In this document: positions 7,366 to 16,609 of the stretch, piece by piece
Layout: every line of letters begins with the position of its first letter
Numbering within the stretch: the stretch's first letter is position 1
Source of the DNA: Leuconostoc pseudomesenteroides KCTC 3652
GTDB lineage: Bacteria > Bacillota > Bacilli > Lactobacillales > Lactobacillaceae
NCBI RefSeq assembly: GCF_014634745.1
Contig: NZ_BMBP01000004.1
Location: 62,001-126,000 of the forward strand
DNA length: 64,000 nt
Reading direction: 5' to 3'
Notes under the pieces: generated by a model
Told to the model about the DNA's origin: nothing
What the model saw: the letters and a program-made list of their open reading frames with translations, nothing else
Database searches by the model: none
Translations under genes and position numbers: made by a program

Positions 7366-8136
7366 TTATGATAATGATACCAGTGGCACATCGTTCATAA
7401 CCCAAGTTAGTTCTGCTTGATATTGCTTGTTGACGATAGTTGTACCAGCAGGAATATCAAGTGAAAAGCCACCAACGATATAGTTTCTTTTACTGTTGTT
7501 TTTGTTGCCAAATGTATTAGTCCAATCTCCGGCAGCAGTCGTTTTTTCACCCATAATCATACACATTGCGTTAGCATCAGCAAATGCTTGATTATTATAC
7601 CCTCGTGTGTTGGCGGTAGCACCTAACTCCGTTCCGCTCAAATTATCATCCGTTGTACTAACTTTTAGTTGTGCGTTGGGTAAAGTTTCACCATCAGCTG
7701 TCTTAAATTCACTGGTTTGAATAACGGAAGCGCACCATACGTGAGCATCTGAGACACTGTGAACTTGAACAAAGGGATTGACATTGATTTGTTTGTTGTT
7801 TAGTAAAACTTGGTCTGAAGCTGGATACAAGGTGTGATCAGTTTTGAGTACCAAGCTTTCCTTGCTTTTTTTACCAGCCAAATTTTCAACAATGGGCGAA
7901 AAATTAAGTTCAGATGCATAAGCGACATACAAATCACCCGCGCCGATTGTTGCTAAAGCATTGTTGTTTATCGGTTGTACGGGAGTATTGTCATTTATCA
8001 CGGTAATGGGCTTTTTACCAGACAACCTGACAGTTGCTTTGGAGGTAGTGTGACCATCTGAATTTGCTAAATTGATAGGTATAATTGCTAATGCTAAGAT
8101 ACCTAGAGCCCCAAATAAATATTTTTTCATCGACAT
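7366..8136 (-). CDS. WxL-domain surface protein
   Basis: A 256-residue secreted protein. A signal peptide (MSMKKYLFGALGILALAIIP) is followed by an acidic mature part. A C-terminal WxL domain is recognised by the distal motif AELTWVMNDVP (LTWV near residues 243-246) and an earlier W in HVWCASV. WxL domains bind peptidoglycan non-covalently and coat the cell with partner WxIP proteins. It is transcribed away from the WxIP/WxL pair at 8398-10048. Two in-frame ATGs (8136 and 8130) are possible; GAGGAT fits the second slightly better. A TTGACA -35 box (8187-8192, minus) overlaps a LytTR-type half-site. Confidence 0.75.
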   Translation of the reverse strand: MSMKKYLFGALGILALAIIPINLANSDGHTTSKATVRLSGKKPITVINDNTPVQPINNNALATIGAGDLYVAYASELNFSPIVENLAGKKSKESLVLKTDHTLYPASDQVLLNNKQINVNPFVQVHSVSDAHVWCASVIQTSEFKTADGETLPNAQLKVSTTDDNLSGTELGATANTRGYNNQAFADANAMCMIMGEKTTAAGDWTNTFGNKNNSKRNYIVGGFSLDIPAGTTIVNKQYQAELTWVMNDVPLVSLS

Positions 8137-8191
8137 TATCCTCGATTCTTCTTTGCTTTCAGTGTAACAAGGGAGTAGGTCTAAATTGTCA

Positions 8192-8221
8192 ACAAGTTGC
8201 GAATAGTTTGTGACTTGTTGT
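8192..8221 (-). promoter_or_regulatory. LytTR-type direct repeat and promoter of the minus-strand WxL gene
   Basis: On the minus strand ACAACAAGT (8213-8221) and GCAACTTGT (8192-8200) are 12 bp apart. The second half-site touches a TTGACA -35 box (8187-8192). A TGTTAC -10-like box (8164-8169) follows after 17 bp. Confidence 0.5.
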
Positions 8222-8289
8222 GAAGAAACTATTTCTTAACATAAATCTCTACAAAATTTGTTTTGAAAAACAACAACAGGCTCACGGGC

Positions 8290-8362
8290 ACAAAAAAGTC
8301 GTAATTTAGGCACAGCAAACTCACAGAATATGCAAAGTGAGGTCACAAACTCTTGATATAGT
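8290..8362 (+). promoter_or_regulatory. Helically phased ACA repeats and -10 box before the WxIP gene
   Basis: ACA-headed half-sites start at 8290 (ACAAAAAAG), 8312 (ACAGCAAAC), 8323 (ACAGAATAT) and 8345 (ACAAACTCT). All offsets are multiples of 11 bp, giving two pairs with a 22-bp period. A TATAGT -10 box is at 8357-8362 without a recognisable -35 box. This resembles the other LytTR-type sites in the window. Confidence 0.5.
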
Positions 8363-8397
8363 AAAGCTATATATTGAAGTTGAGAAGGTAAAAAGGT

Positions 8398-9468
8398 ATG
8401 CTAACTAAAAAAATTGGCCTCATTTTGGCAGCGACAACATTTGCTATGGCACCGTTACTTGGGTTGGCGCATGCCGATGATGCATCGTCAACGTCAGATA
8501 GTTCGAGTGCGATGGGGATGCGTGTTAGCGCAGTCCTGCCAGAAAATCAAGTGAATAAGGCACATACTTATTTTGATTTATTAGTGAAGCCAAATGATGA
8601 GCAAACGCTAGTGGTTAATCTCACTAATACAACAGACAAAGCGCAAACAGTAAACACTGAAGTCTCTGCTGCAAAAACCAATATCAATGGCGTAGCAGAA
8701 TATGGTCCGTCAAACAATAAGTTAGATCAATCAGTGCCATTTGATTTTGGTAAAGTGGCTGAAATTCCTAAACAAGTTGAAGTGCCAGCTAACAGTACCA
8801 AAAAACTTGAGGTAAAAATCAAGATTCCTAATAAGACGTGGCAAGGTATCGTGGCTGGCGGGATTACAATCACGCAAGCTGCTAGTTCAAGTACAGCAGA
8901 TACATCATCAAAAGCTGGTGTAACGATTCGTAATCGCTACGCTTATGCTATTGGCGTCGTATTACAAACAGCAGACAAAACAGATTTGAAAGAAAAATTG
9001 AATTTGGCAGAAGTGTCAGCGGGACAAATTAGCTCGCGCAACGCGGTTATTTCGGAATTGCACAACACAACAGAAGCTTATCTCAATGGAATTTCCGTGA
9101 CATCAAAGGTGACACGTCAAAACAGTAAAAAAGTGATATACGAGGCTAAAAAGAGTAGCATGCAAATTGCACCTAATGCGGTCTTTGAATACCCGTTATC
9201 GCTTGAAGGACACCCCTTCAAAGCTGGTCGATACACGATGAATATGACAGTTAAATCTAAGAAAAGTACTTGGCATTTCACCAAGAATTTTACGATTACC
9301 AATAAAGAAGCAAAATCACTCAATGACAAGGATGTCACCTTGGTTCATGATGAAGGCTTTAATTGGTGGTGGCTAGTGGCAATAGCTATTGTTCTGATTG
9401 CTGGTATTTTCTTCTGGTGGAACCGTCGTCGAAAGGATAAAGGTCAGGTAAGTGATGAGATTAATTAA
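8398..9468 (+). CDS. WxL-interacting protein (WxIP; DUF916-DUF3324)
   Basis: A 356-residue membrane-anchored surface protein. It has a signal peptide cut after LAHA (about residue 26), then an immunoglobulin-like DUF916 region (about 42-165, FDLLVKPNDEQTLVVNLTN). A DUF3324 region follows (about 180-310), then a membrane helix (about 324-343) and a basic tail NRRRKDK. This is the WxIP architecture; such proteins bind peptidoglycan and dock WxL proteins. Its 3' end overlaps the next gene, a small WxL protein, by 14 bases, the usual operon partner. Expression is likely set by the ACA repeats upstream. Confidence 0.88.
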   Translation: MLTKKIGLILAATTFAMAPLLGLAHADDASSTSDSSSAMGMRVSAVLPENQVNKAHTYFDLLVKPNDEQTLVVNLTNTTDKAQTVNTEVSAAKTNINGVAEYGPSNNKLDQSVPFDFGKVAEIPKQVEVPANSTKKLEVKIKIPNKTWQGIVAGGITITQAASSSTADTSSKAGVTIRNRYAYAIGVVLQTADKTDLKEKLNLAEVSAGQISSRNAVISELHNTTEAYLNGISVTSKVTRQNSKKVIYEAKKSSMQIAPNAVFEYPLSLEGHPFKAGRYTMNMTVKSKKSTWHFTKNFTITNKEAKSLNDKDVTLVHDEGFNWWWLVAIAIVLIAGIFFWWNRRRKDKGQVSDEIN

Positions 9469-10048
9469 TAAAATAACGATTGTCATTTTGACTATTCTAG
9501 TAGTACAAATCCCGATTCCCGTGTTAGCTGATACGGCAGTTACGAGCTATGTTCAGTTTGAAAATGGTGGATTAGAGATGGCAGTCGATGACATTGATTT
9601 TGGAACGCTGGATACTAGTAATCTGACAGAAAATGACAATCAAGCATTTTTGCAAGGAATGGGACATATTTTGTTGTATGGCGGTAGTGGTAAATTGACC
9701 GTAACTGATAATCGTTTAGACAGTAATGCAGGTTTATCAGTCACTGTTAAAACTGGTGATAACAACTGGTATGATGATCAAGATGAACAAGCATGTAGCA
9801 TGTCAGATATTAGCTTATTACAAATGACAGGAAACAGCTTAGACTTGATGTCTCCAGATATCGCGTATCCCGCAATGAACGTCGCAGAAAGCCCACTGGC
9901 TCATGTTGAAACAGCAGGACTGAATAAAGATGCTCCGATTAGTTATGCTATTTTTGTGCCAGCCACCTCAAATGTCTCTAGCCTATTGGGAAAAACTATT
10001 CATACTGACATGGTATGGACACTTGGAGACTACGTTACAGCTGAATAA
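9455..10048 (+). CDS. Small WxL-domain protein
   Basis: A protein of about 197 residues with a signal peptide ending near VLADTA (residue 28) and a single WxL domain. The first W-containing segment is NNWYDD and the distal motif is DMVWTLGDYV at the very C terminus. GTG 9452 and ATG 9455 are adjacent; the ATG is preferred, with AGGTAAG upstream. The reading frame begins inside the 3' end of the WxIP gene, so the two are translationally coupled. Its role is probably a cell-surface coat component or adhesin; the binding target is unknown. Confidence 0.82.
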   Translation: MRLINKITIVILTILVVQIPIPVLADTAVTSYVQFENGGLEMAVDDIDFGTLDTSNLTENDNQAFLQGMGHILLYGGSGKLTVTDNRLDSNAGLSVTVKTGDNNWYDDQDEQACSMSDISLLQMTGNSLDLMSPDIAYPAMNVAESPLAHVETAGLNKDAPISYAIFVPATSNVSSLLGKTIHTDMVWTLGDYVTAE

Positions 10049-10082
10049 TACAAATATATGGTAATTTATGTTTATGAATGGC

Positions 10083-10114
10083 GTTGGCACTGATAAAACA
10101 GGGCCAACTTTTTT
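10083..10114 (+). terminator. Terminator after the small WxL gene
   Basis: GTTGGC (10083-10088) pairs with GCCAAC (10103-10108), then six T. It lies only seven bases before the LytTR-type repeat of the pilus operon, so the pilus genes are a separate transcript. Confidence 0.75.
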
Positions 10115-10122
10115 GTGTGGTC

Positions 10123-10152
10123 ACAAAATGTTCAATATTATTCACAGTTTCT
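10123..10152 (+). promoter_or_regulatory. AgrA-type direct repeat before the pilus operon
   Basis: ACAAAATGT (10123-10131), a 12-bp spacer and ACAGTTTCT (10144-10152) match the AgrA half-site ACAGTTnnn and its 21-bp period very closely. A run of eleven C follows at once. The nearest good -10 box is TATAGT at 10187-10192. Confidence 0.65.
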
Positions 10153-10163
10153 CCCCCCCCCCC
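10153..10163 (+). repeat. Poly-C tract (C11) inside the pilus operon promoter
   Basis: Eleven consecutive C between the LytTR-type repeat and the -10 box, in an otherwise AT-rich region. Homopolymeric tracts of this length slip during replication and would change the distance between activator site and -10 box. Confidence 0.8.
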
Positions 10164-10186
10164 GAAATTAAGACATATTTGCTCTG

Positions 10187-10192
10187 TATAGT
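10187..10192 (+). promoter_or_regulatory. -10 box of the pilus operon
   Basis: TATAGT, 43 bp downstream of the start of the promoter-proximal ACAGTTTCT half-site, with no consensus -35 box. Transcription from here would begin near 10199. That rules in the ATG at 10259 over the GTG at 10205. Confidence 0.5.
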
Positions 10193-10258
10193 TAGTAGTG
10201 TAGAGTGAAACCATTTACTAAATCAAAAGCCACGAACAAAATAATGCGAGGTGAGCTA

Positions 10259-13200
10259 ATGAAAAATTACATTCAAAAAATACTAACAATCATAGCAACC
10301 ATCGTGATTGTTTTGCCATGTGTTATGGGCTTGGCACCGCTTTGGCCATTGCAATCAACTAATCCGATTAAGCAACAAATGGTGTCAGCAGCAGAAACGC
10401 TGAGTAAGCAATTGAACCCACCCATTGGTGATGGTTACACAAAATATGAAACCGATGGAGATGGTGAAGTTGCTAATTCAGAATTTCCGACTAATCATTA
10501 CTCGTTACTAGGGGAAGCAATGGCACAAAATGGACGACATACAAACGCCGTGCCAGCTATAGACAATAACACTGCCGCCGCTACTAATCGTAATTATGTC
10601 GGTAACACGACAGGCAGCTGGTATGGTGATACGAATTGGTTAGATTGGTCGCATCTTGGAACAGAATACAATGGCTTTCGCGCCAAAAAGATGGCATCGC
10701 CAGCCAAAGATAGTAATGGCAATGTCATCCAAGGTGCTTATGATATCTCGATTAAAATGACAGGTGCCACAAAAGCCGAATATGAAAAGAAAAAGGCCGA
10801 AATAGTCTTTGTTTTCGATCGTTCTTATTCAATGATTAGTAATGGGGCTGGCACGAATGGTAGCGATGTCAATCGTTTGCAGCAAGCCAAAGATGCGTTT
10901 AACACGTTTTCTGCCGAAGTTAGTCCTTATGTAGCGAGCGACCAACTACGAGTTGGGCTTGTGACTTATTCAGATGGTATTAAAAGTGTTCGTAATTTGA
11001 ATAATAACATCGATACTATCAACCAAGATATTCAAAACATCAGTATTAATATTCAAAACGATGCTGGTACGTATACTGATGGTGCTTTGGAGAGGGCGCA
11101 AGGATTATTGAATGCATCAAGCTTCAGTGAAACCAAAATTATTGTGTTAATTTCTGATGGTGCGGCCAGTCAACATAACGGACAAAATGGTTCAGCAGCG
11201 ACCAATGCGCCATGGACGTCGGCTGGTGGTACTTATGTCCGAACGACCGATGAACCTTTGCTTGGACATGCTGACGATGGCGGTGAACTGGAGGATGGAT
11301 TAACAGCTAACGATGCAAGTATGAATTATCCAGCAGCCAGCTGGATGGGAGGAAACACCACTGCTGACAAGGCAAATCCCTTTAATGGTAATTATCAATG
11401 GGCAAACGATAATCTTGGTTCATCAGTTAATGACAATCGTTACCGTGTTCAGTCATCAATTGGTAGTGGTGATTTTATCTCAATTCAGTCAGCGATTGAT
11501 ACCGCTGCAACCATAAAACAAGCAAATACTAAAATTTATGTGTTAGGAACAATGGCGCCGATTAATGGTAACACAGAAACTCAACGATCAACTCGTCTTG
11601 CAGAAGCGTCACTCAAACGTTTAGCAACTTCTGACGAAAAAGGGACACGTTACTATTATGATGCTAGTGCAACAGACTTATTGGTTGAACATCTTGAATC
11701 GGTGACGGCAGACTTGTTTGATTTCGTTAAAGATGCGACGCTTACGGATACATTAGCCCCCGAGATGTTGCTCGATGGCAATATTCCTAGCGACAATTTC
11801 ATTACTGGCAATAACGCAGTCAAAGGCACGCGTTGGGCATTTGCTGACAATGTGTCTGATTATACACCACGGCCGGTAATCGAGACCAATGCCTTTAATA
11901 GTTCAGGTAGTGTTCAGCGAGCCATTACTGGCACGTACGATAAGGGCACGAAGACCATTAAATTAGAAAATATTGATATTCCAGCTGGACAAATGATTGA
12001 AATTTATTATCGTGTTCGAATTAACACCGAACAAGACACCTTTCAGGCTGATCGCTGGTATCCAACTGGCACTTTGACAACTTTCCAAGCAGAACCGACA
12101 ACGCCCATAGTTGAAATTGGTGAGCCATCGGTAAAAGCACCCGGAGTCGTTTTGTCACTTAATAAAAGCTGGGTTGGCGATTTAGCAGATGATGTTTTGA
12201 CACGACCAGATCATTTAACTTTCGCCGTCAGCCGTACTGATGTGATTGATACCGCTAATTCTTGGACAGAGGGAAAACTTGTGCTTGATAAGCCATATAG
12301 TGATAGCGATAATCCAGATAACACCACGTTAGCTGCCAACTGGCAAGACACTTACCAAACAATCAGTAATCAGGACGATACTAAAACGTACAGTTTGGCC
12401 AAGTTCAATAATCGAGGTGTTGATTTTAAATACAGCATACAAGAGGAAAACATTCCTGGCTACGAAAGCACGATTAGCGCTAATGGTACGACCTTCGATG
12501 TCACGAACACACTATCTGATTTCAAGTACACCATGCGTAAAATAAATCAAGCTGGTGACTCGCTTGCTGGGGCAAAATTCTTATTTGAATATTACAACCA
12601 ATCAAACAGTGAATGGCAACCTTACCCATACATCGGTGATGAAACAGATGATGAGGTCGGTATTGTGACAATTGGTAGTTCTGGTGAATTTAACTTACCA
12701 CCATTTACGCATGATGAACAGTACGGCAACCGCTTCCGAGTGAGTGAAATTGAAGCACCGACAGGCTTTGCCTTGCGAGAAGGCTATACTTACGGCATTG
12801 TGACTGATGGTAATTGGCAAGGTAACGATAACCCAGGATTTACAGTGCCTGCTGGTAGTGATGACAATGGTGGATGGGTTGAAGGTGATTTGGATCATTT
12901 TGATCAACGTGAAGTTGCCGATTGGAATACACGTCGGAAAATCTTGTTATTCACAGATTCAAGCTACACGACGCTTATAGATCCAACAGGTGGACCAATT
13001 GAAGGCGTTGATTTTGCCATTCAAGGCGATTTGACTTATATCAACTATGAAAATCGTTTAAAGCCATTTGAAATGACAATCACCAAAACTGATTCAGGTA
13101 GCACGGTCTTGGCGGGAGCTAAGTTCGAACTTTATCAAAAAGTAGGTGATGATTGGCAGCTGGTTAAAAACGATCAGACCAATCAAAGTGTTTGGACGAC

Positions 13201-13564
13201 GTCAAGCGACGGTAAAGTGATTGTTGATGCTACGATTGCCATTCCCGGACAGTATCGATTGACAGAAGTCTTTGCGCCTGATGGCTATTTACGAGAAAAA
13301 CATGATTTAGTTTTTGATATTCATGCGACGGGTAACATTACCACAGATAATGACACATCAGTCACTTGGACTATCAATCATAATTTACTAGAAAATAGTG
13401 ACAACAATCGAATTGATATCACGTTAAAGGATTACAACCAATTTAAAATTCCAGCCACAGGAAGTCGTGGACATTATCTCACGATTGTCGCTACCCTTAT
13501 CATACTGGTAACGGGAATTTGCATGGTAGTATACATGACGAAAGGAGACCACGAACATGCGTAA
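10259..13564 (+). CDS. VWA-domain pilus tip adhesin with IPATG sorting signal
   Basis: A 1101-residue surface adhesin. In order: signal peptide (about 1-45), a von Willebrand A domain whose metal-ion site begins DRSYS (D187) and continues with the TYTDGALERA segment, then Cna-B-like beta domains. One Cna-B-like domain is FKYTMRKINQAGDSLAGAKF, another MTITKTDSGSTVLAGAKFELY with E-box YRLTEVFAPDGYL. The sorting signal IPATG is near residue 1064, followed by a membrane helix and a short charged tail. This matches tip pilins such as SpaC and RrgA. The usual LPXTG is replaced by IPATG. ATG 10259 is chosen for its AGGTGAG site. It overlaps the next pilin gene by eight bases. Confidence 0.88.
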   Translation: MKNYIQKILTIIATIVIVLPCVMGLAPLWPLQSTNPIKQQMVSAAETLSKQLNPPIGDGYTKYETDGDGEVANSEFPTNHYSLLGEAMAQNGRHTNAVPAIDNNTAAATNRNYVGNTTGSWYGDTNWLDWSHLGTEYNGFRAKKMASPAKDSNGNVIQGAYDISIKMTGATKAEYEKKKAEIVFVFDRSYSMISNGAGTNGSDVNRLQQAKDAFNTFSAEVSPYVASDQLRVGLVTYSDGIKSVRNLNNNIDTINQDIQNISINIQNDAGTYTDGALERAQGLLNASSFSETKIIVLISDGAASQHNGQNGSAATNAPWTSAGGTYVRTTDEPLLGHADDGGELEDGLTANDASMNYPAASWMGGNTTADKANPFNGNYQWANDNLGSSVNDNRYRVQSSIGSGDFISIQSAIDTAATIKQANTKIYVLGTMAPINGNTETQRSTRLAEASLKRLATSDEKGTRYYYDASATDLLVEHLESVTADLFDFVKDATLTDTLAPEMLLDGNIPSDNFITGNNAVKGTRWAFADNVSDYTPRPVIETNAFNSSGSVQRAITGTYDKGTKTIKLENIDIPAGQMIEIYYRVRINTEQDTFQADRWYPTGTLTTFQAEPTTPIVEIGEPSVKAPGVVLSLNKSWVGDLADDVLTRPDHLTFAVSRTDVIDTANSWTEGKLVLDKPYSDSDNPDNTTLAANWQDTYQTISNQDDTKTYSLAKFNNRGVDFKYSIQEENIPGYESTISANGTTFDVTNTLSDFKYTMRKINQAGDSLAGAKFLFEYYNQSNSEWQPYPYIGDETDDEVGIVTIGSSGEFNLPPFTHDEQYGNRFRVSEIEAPTGFALREGYTYGIVTDGNWQGNDNPGFTVPAGSDDNGGWVEGDLDHFDQREVADWNTRRKILLFTDSSYTTLIDPTGGPIEGVDFAIQGDLTYINYENRLKPFEMTITKTDSGSTVLAGAKFELYQKVGDDWQLVKNDQTNQSVWTTSSDGKVIVDATIAIPGQYRLTEVFAPDGYLREKHDLVFDIHATGNITTDNDTSVTWTINHNLLENSDNNRIDITLKDYNQFKIPATGSRGHYLTIVATLIILVTGICMVVYMTKGDHEHA

Positions 13565-15734
13565 ACTAAAACATATTTGCTTAATGCTAAGTTTAATTTT
13601 GCCACTCTTTGCGGGTCTCAGCGAATTGCGTCATGTTAAAGCCGCAGACGAAACATTTGACACAACCGTTCGCCTGCATAAAATTGTGCAGGGTACGGGT
13701 ACGGGTACGGGTACGACCTTTGACAATGATGGTTTGGAAATTAGTGCCGATAAATTGAGTGGTTGGCGTCCAGTTAAGGGTGTAACCTTTGCTTATATGA
13801 GTTTGGACCAGTTCCTTGATTGGGAGGAAGGTGAGGCAACACCACACTGGAAAGCCGGTGCAGAAGCAATTACGAAATATTTTTCGATTGTTGATGATGC
13901 GGCCAATGGTCAGTCTAAATTTGTGTTTAATGCTAAGGGATATACCTATACTAATGGTATTTATCAAGTTGATGAGTCGAATAACAATCCTGTCACAAAT
14001 GACCAATTATTAGCTGCAATGACGCAGCTTGCTGAGGACAACGATAGCATTACTTTAAATGAAACAAATCCAACTGACCAAGACGGCATGGTTGAGGTAA
14101 CATTGCCTGACGAATTATGGCTTATTGTCGAAAAAGAAAAGCCATCGGGTATCACTGTTGATGCGACACCGATGTTGCTGATGTTACCAGCTTCAGACCA
14201 AGACAATATCATTTTCGGCGGACCAAACGCTGATGAAGCACATCAGTACTTACACCTTTATCCAAAAAACTTTACACAATCTACTACTTTGAATAAGGTG
14301 ATTGACCCTGATGGTAATGGCTACGTCGAAAATGATGAAACAGTTGGTGTTACGCGTGGTGAAATCTTCAAGTGGGGGTTAGATATTCACATTCCTGCAA
14401 CAGCGGATAGCTTTGAACAATATCTCCTCAAAGATGTATTACCATACCAAGTAGACTTATTACAAGTCCGAATTTTAGCCCTTAATGCTGATGGCACCGA
14501 AAGCAATCTTTTGTATGATACAGGGCAACGATCTCGTTCAGACTATGCCCACAATGCGACGGAAGAAGGACATGATTATCTTAAAGGTATTTCAGGTTTA
14601 GGCAAAACCTATACGTTAACAGATCAAAGTGACACAACACCATTAGGGAAAGTTATTAAATCAGTAGTTGGTAAGGATAGTAAATATAATCGCATTGCTC
14701 GAGATGACAAAGGTGTGTTCTTAGATGTTGATGGCAATCCTTTCTATGATAAAGATGGTAACTGGGCTGGCAAAGCACCCATGATTAATCGTGTGACTGA
14801 AACTGATGACACTAATATTGCCAAATGGATTGATAAGATTAGTACAGATTTAGATACCGAACAAAGCGATATTAACAAAGATAATACACGTGATGGTTGG
14901 TTTGAAATTGATTTGCAACCAGCATTGGCTTATTTGGCAGAAAACAGGATTAATGATATTCGTGTTGAGGTGTCAACGTTAGTTAATGCGGCTGCCCATA
15001 CCGGTCGTATCACTAACGAAGCAAAAATTACTGATGATATGCGAACACGTTATGACATTGCTACAACATGGTCAGGTGGTTGGGGAATGGTCAAAACAGT
15101 CGGCAAAGCGGATTATAATGACGACCAAATTGGTGTTAAAAATCCACTGGCAGGGGCTGAGTTTTACTTACAATGGCCAAGTGCTCCAGCCGGTATTGAA
15201 TTGGTCGAGGGTGGGCAAACTAAGGGCGGCGAAATGCTGGTAATGGCTCGTGATTATACCAAAGAAGATCATGCTTTAGCATGGTGGACTGTGAAAAGTT
15301 CAGATCATGAGCAATACTATGATTATAAATACAGTCAGAGCGATGGTTGGTTTGGTTTTTCAGGATTACGTGGTGGTACTTATGAAGTCATGGAGTCAAA
15401 AGCCACTAGTGGCTATTTTCAACCCGACGCGCCGGTGTTAGTCTTTAAAATTGTGTCAGCCTATCACGCACCAAAAATTGTTGACGGAGAAGTCGTCAGT
15501 GATTGGACTGATGAAAGTAGCGCAGGTTATATTGGTACAGATGAAAATGGTGTTGTTATTGGCAACGGTTATGTCACTGGCGTGGTAAATGGTCTGGAAC
15601 TCAATGTCATTAATTATCATAAATTGATTTTGCCACTTACTGGTGGCATTGGCATACTTGCTATCTTACTGATTGGTGGGCTATTAATGATTCGAGGGCT
15701 TCGCAAGCGCCACCAGCGAGGTATTTCACCATGA
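13557..15734 (+). CDS. Pilin subunit with LPLTG sorting signal
   Basis: A 725-residue precursor: signal peptide to about residue 30 and an N-terminal fimbrial domain. The pilin motif YLHLYPKN follows (YPKN at 235-238, lysine for sortase linkage), then a middle domain and a Cna-B-like domain with E-box YEVMESKATSGY. The LPLTG signal is near residue 692, with membrane helix and basic tail. This is the pattern of a polymerising backbone pilin, joined by class C sortases through the YPKN lysine. A GGGTAC repeat near the N terminus encodes GTGTGTGT. The next gene, a sortase, starts inside its stop codon. Confidence 0.88.
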   Translation: MRKLKHICLMLSLILPLFAGLSELRHVKAADETFDTTVRLHKIVQGTGTGTGTTFDNDGLEISADKLSGWRPVKGVTFAYMSLDQFLDWEEGEATPHWKAGAEAITKYFSIVDDAANGQSKFVFNAKGYTYTNGIYQVDESNNNPVTNDQLLAAMTQLAEDNDSITLNETNPTDQDGMVEVTLPDELWLIVEKEKPSGITVDATPMLLMLPASDQDNIIFGGPNADEAHQYLHLYPKNFTQSTTLNKVIDPDGNGYVENDETVGVTRGEIFKWGLDIHIPATADSFEQYLLKDVLPYQVDLLQVRILALNADGTESNLLYDTGQRSRSDYAHNATEEGHDYLKGISGLGKTYTLTDQSDTTPLGKVIKSVVGKDSKYNRIARDDKGVFLDVDGNPFYDKDGNWAGKAPMINRVTETDDTNIAKWIDKISTDLDTEQSDINKDNTRDGWFEIDLQPALAYLAENRINDIRVEVSTLVNAAAHTGRITNEAKITDDMRTRYDIATTWSGGWGMVKTVGKADYNDDQIGVKNPLAGAEFYLQWPSAPAGIELVEGGQTKGGEMLVMARDYTKEDHALAWWTVKSSDHEQYYDYKYSQSDGWFGFSGLRGGTYEVMESKATSGYFQPDAPVLVFKIVSAYHAPKIVDGEVVSDWTDESSAGYIGTDENGVVIGNGYVTGVVNGLELNVINYHKLILPLTGGIGILAILLIGGLLMIRGLRKRHQRGISP
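13691..13714 (+). repeat. In-frame GGGTAC x4 microsatellite in the pilin gene
   Basis: Four perfect GGGTAC hexamers, encoding alternating Gly-Thr just after the start of the mature pilin. Gain or loss of units keeps the frame and would alter only linker length. Confidence 0.85.
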
Positions 15735-16576
15735 GAAAAATAATGATGATGTTAATCGCGATTTTATTCATAGCCTTTGGCGTGTTGAGTTATCCTTTCA
15801 TTCGCAATGCGATTGCAACACAAGAGCAGCAGCGTGAGGCAAAACGTTTTGAACAACAGGTGGCGCATTTATCAAGTAATAAGCGACAAGCTATGGTTAA
15901 AGAGGCCAAGGCGCATAATAAGGCACTAGCAAGCGCAAAGATCAATGCTAAAGATCCTTTCACACTAACACAAAAGACACGAGCTAAGCTTTTGGCCAAA
16001 TACGATATTTCCGAAACAGTTTTGAATAAACAATTGGGACCGTTAGTTGCCACGTTACGCATCCCTAAACTTGATTTAGTGACGCCAGTATTTAACGGTG
16101 TGAGTGAGGTACAACTGTCGCATGGCGTTGGTCTGTTACCCAATACGTCATTACCCGTCAGTGGAAAGGGTGTCCATGCCGTCATGACCGGACATCGTGG
16201 TCTGCTGCAATCAGCACTTTTTACCCATTTGAATCGCCTTAAAAAAGGAGATCATTTCTATGTTGAAGGGATTGATCGACCATTAGCTTATCGTATCGAC
16301 CAGATTAAAGTTGTTAAACCAGATGATACCAGAGATTTAATGGTGGATAAGGATCAAAATTACACGACATTAATTACATGCACGCCATTTTTACAAAATA
16401 CGCATCGCTTATTGGTTCGTGGTGTGCTCACCACTTATCCTAAAAAAACACAGGCAAAAGTTAAGCAGAACAATCCCACGACAAAACCACTGCTCAAAGT
16501 AGTTGGAATTGTCGTCATAGGTATTAGCTTAATCAGCGCCGGACTAATTTTTATCAAGAAGATACCAAAAACATAA
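15731..16576 (+). CDS. srtC: Class C (pilin-polymerising) sortase
   Basis: A 281-residue sortase with an N-terminal membrane helix, a coiled N-terminal arm, the catalytic core and a C-terminal membrane helix, the usual class C layout. Catalytic residues are visible: H155 (TGHRG), C217 (TLITCTPF) and R230 (HRLLVRG). A lid motif DPF (D75-P76-F77) lies upstream of the core. This supports class C and pilus polymerisation. It sits between the two pilin genes and overlaps the first one (ATGA), so it most likely polymerises them. Confidence 0.92.
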   Translation: MRKIMMMLIAILFIAFGVLSYPFIRNAIATQEQQREAKRFEQQVAHLSSNKRQAMVKEAKAHNKALASAKINAKDPFTLTQKTRAKLLAKYDISETVLNKQLGPLVATLRIPKLDLVTPVFNGVSEVQLSHGVGLLPNTSLPVSGKGVHAVMTGHRGLLQSALFTHLNRLKKGDHFYVEGIDRPLAYRIDQIKVVKPDDTRDLMVDKDQNYTTLITCTPFLQNTHRLLVRGVLTTYPKKTQAKVKQNNPTTKPLLKVVGIVVIGISLISAGLIFIKKIPKT

Positions 16577-16609
16577 CAATGAGAGAAAACGAGAAAGGTA
16601 GATAACACT

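Noticed and set aside
10205-10258. GTG start of the tip adhesin at 10205.
   Set aside because: It lies within a few bases of the predicted transcription start, has no ribosome site, and would bury the signal peptide behind 18 polar residues.
13593-14006. A long antisense frame inside the pilin gene.
   Set aside because: No ribosome site or domain; composition is that of a shadow of the sense gene. The same applies to other antisense frames in adhE, clpL, aspA and gltX.
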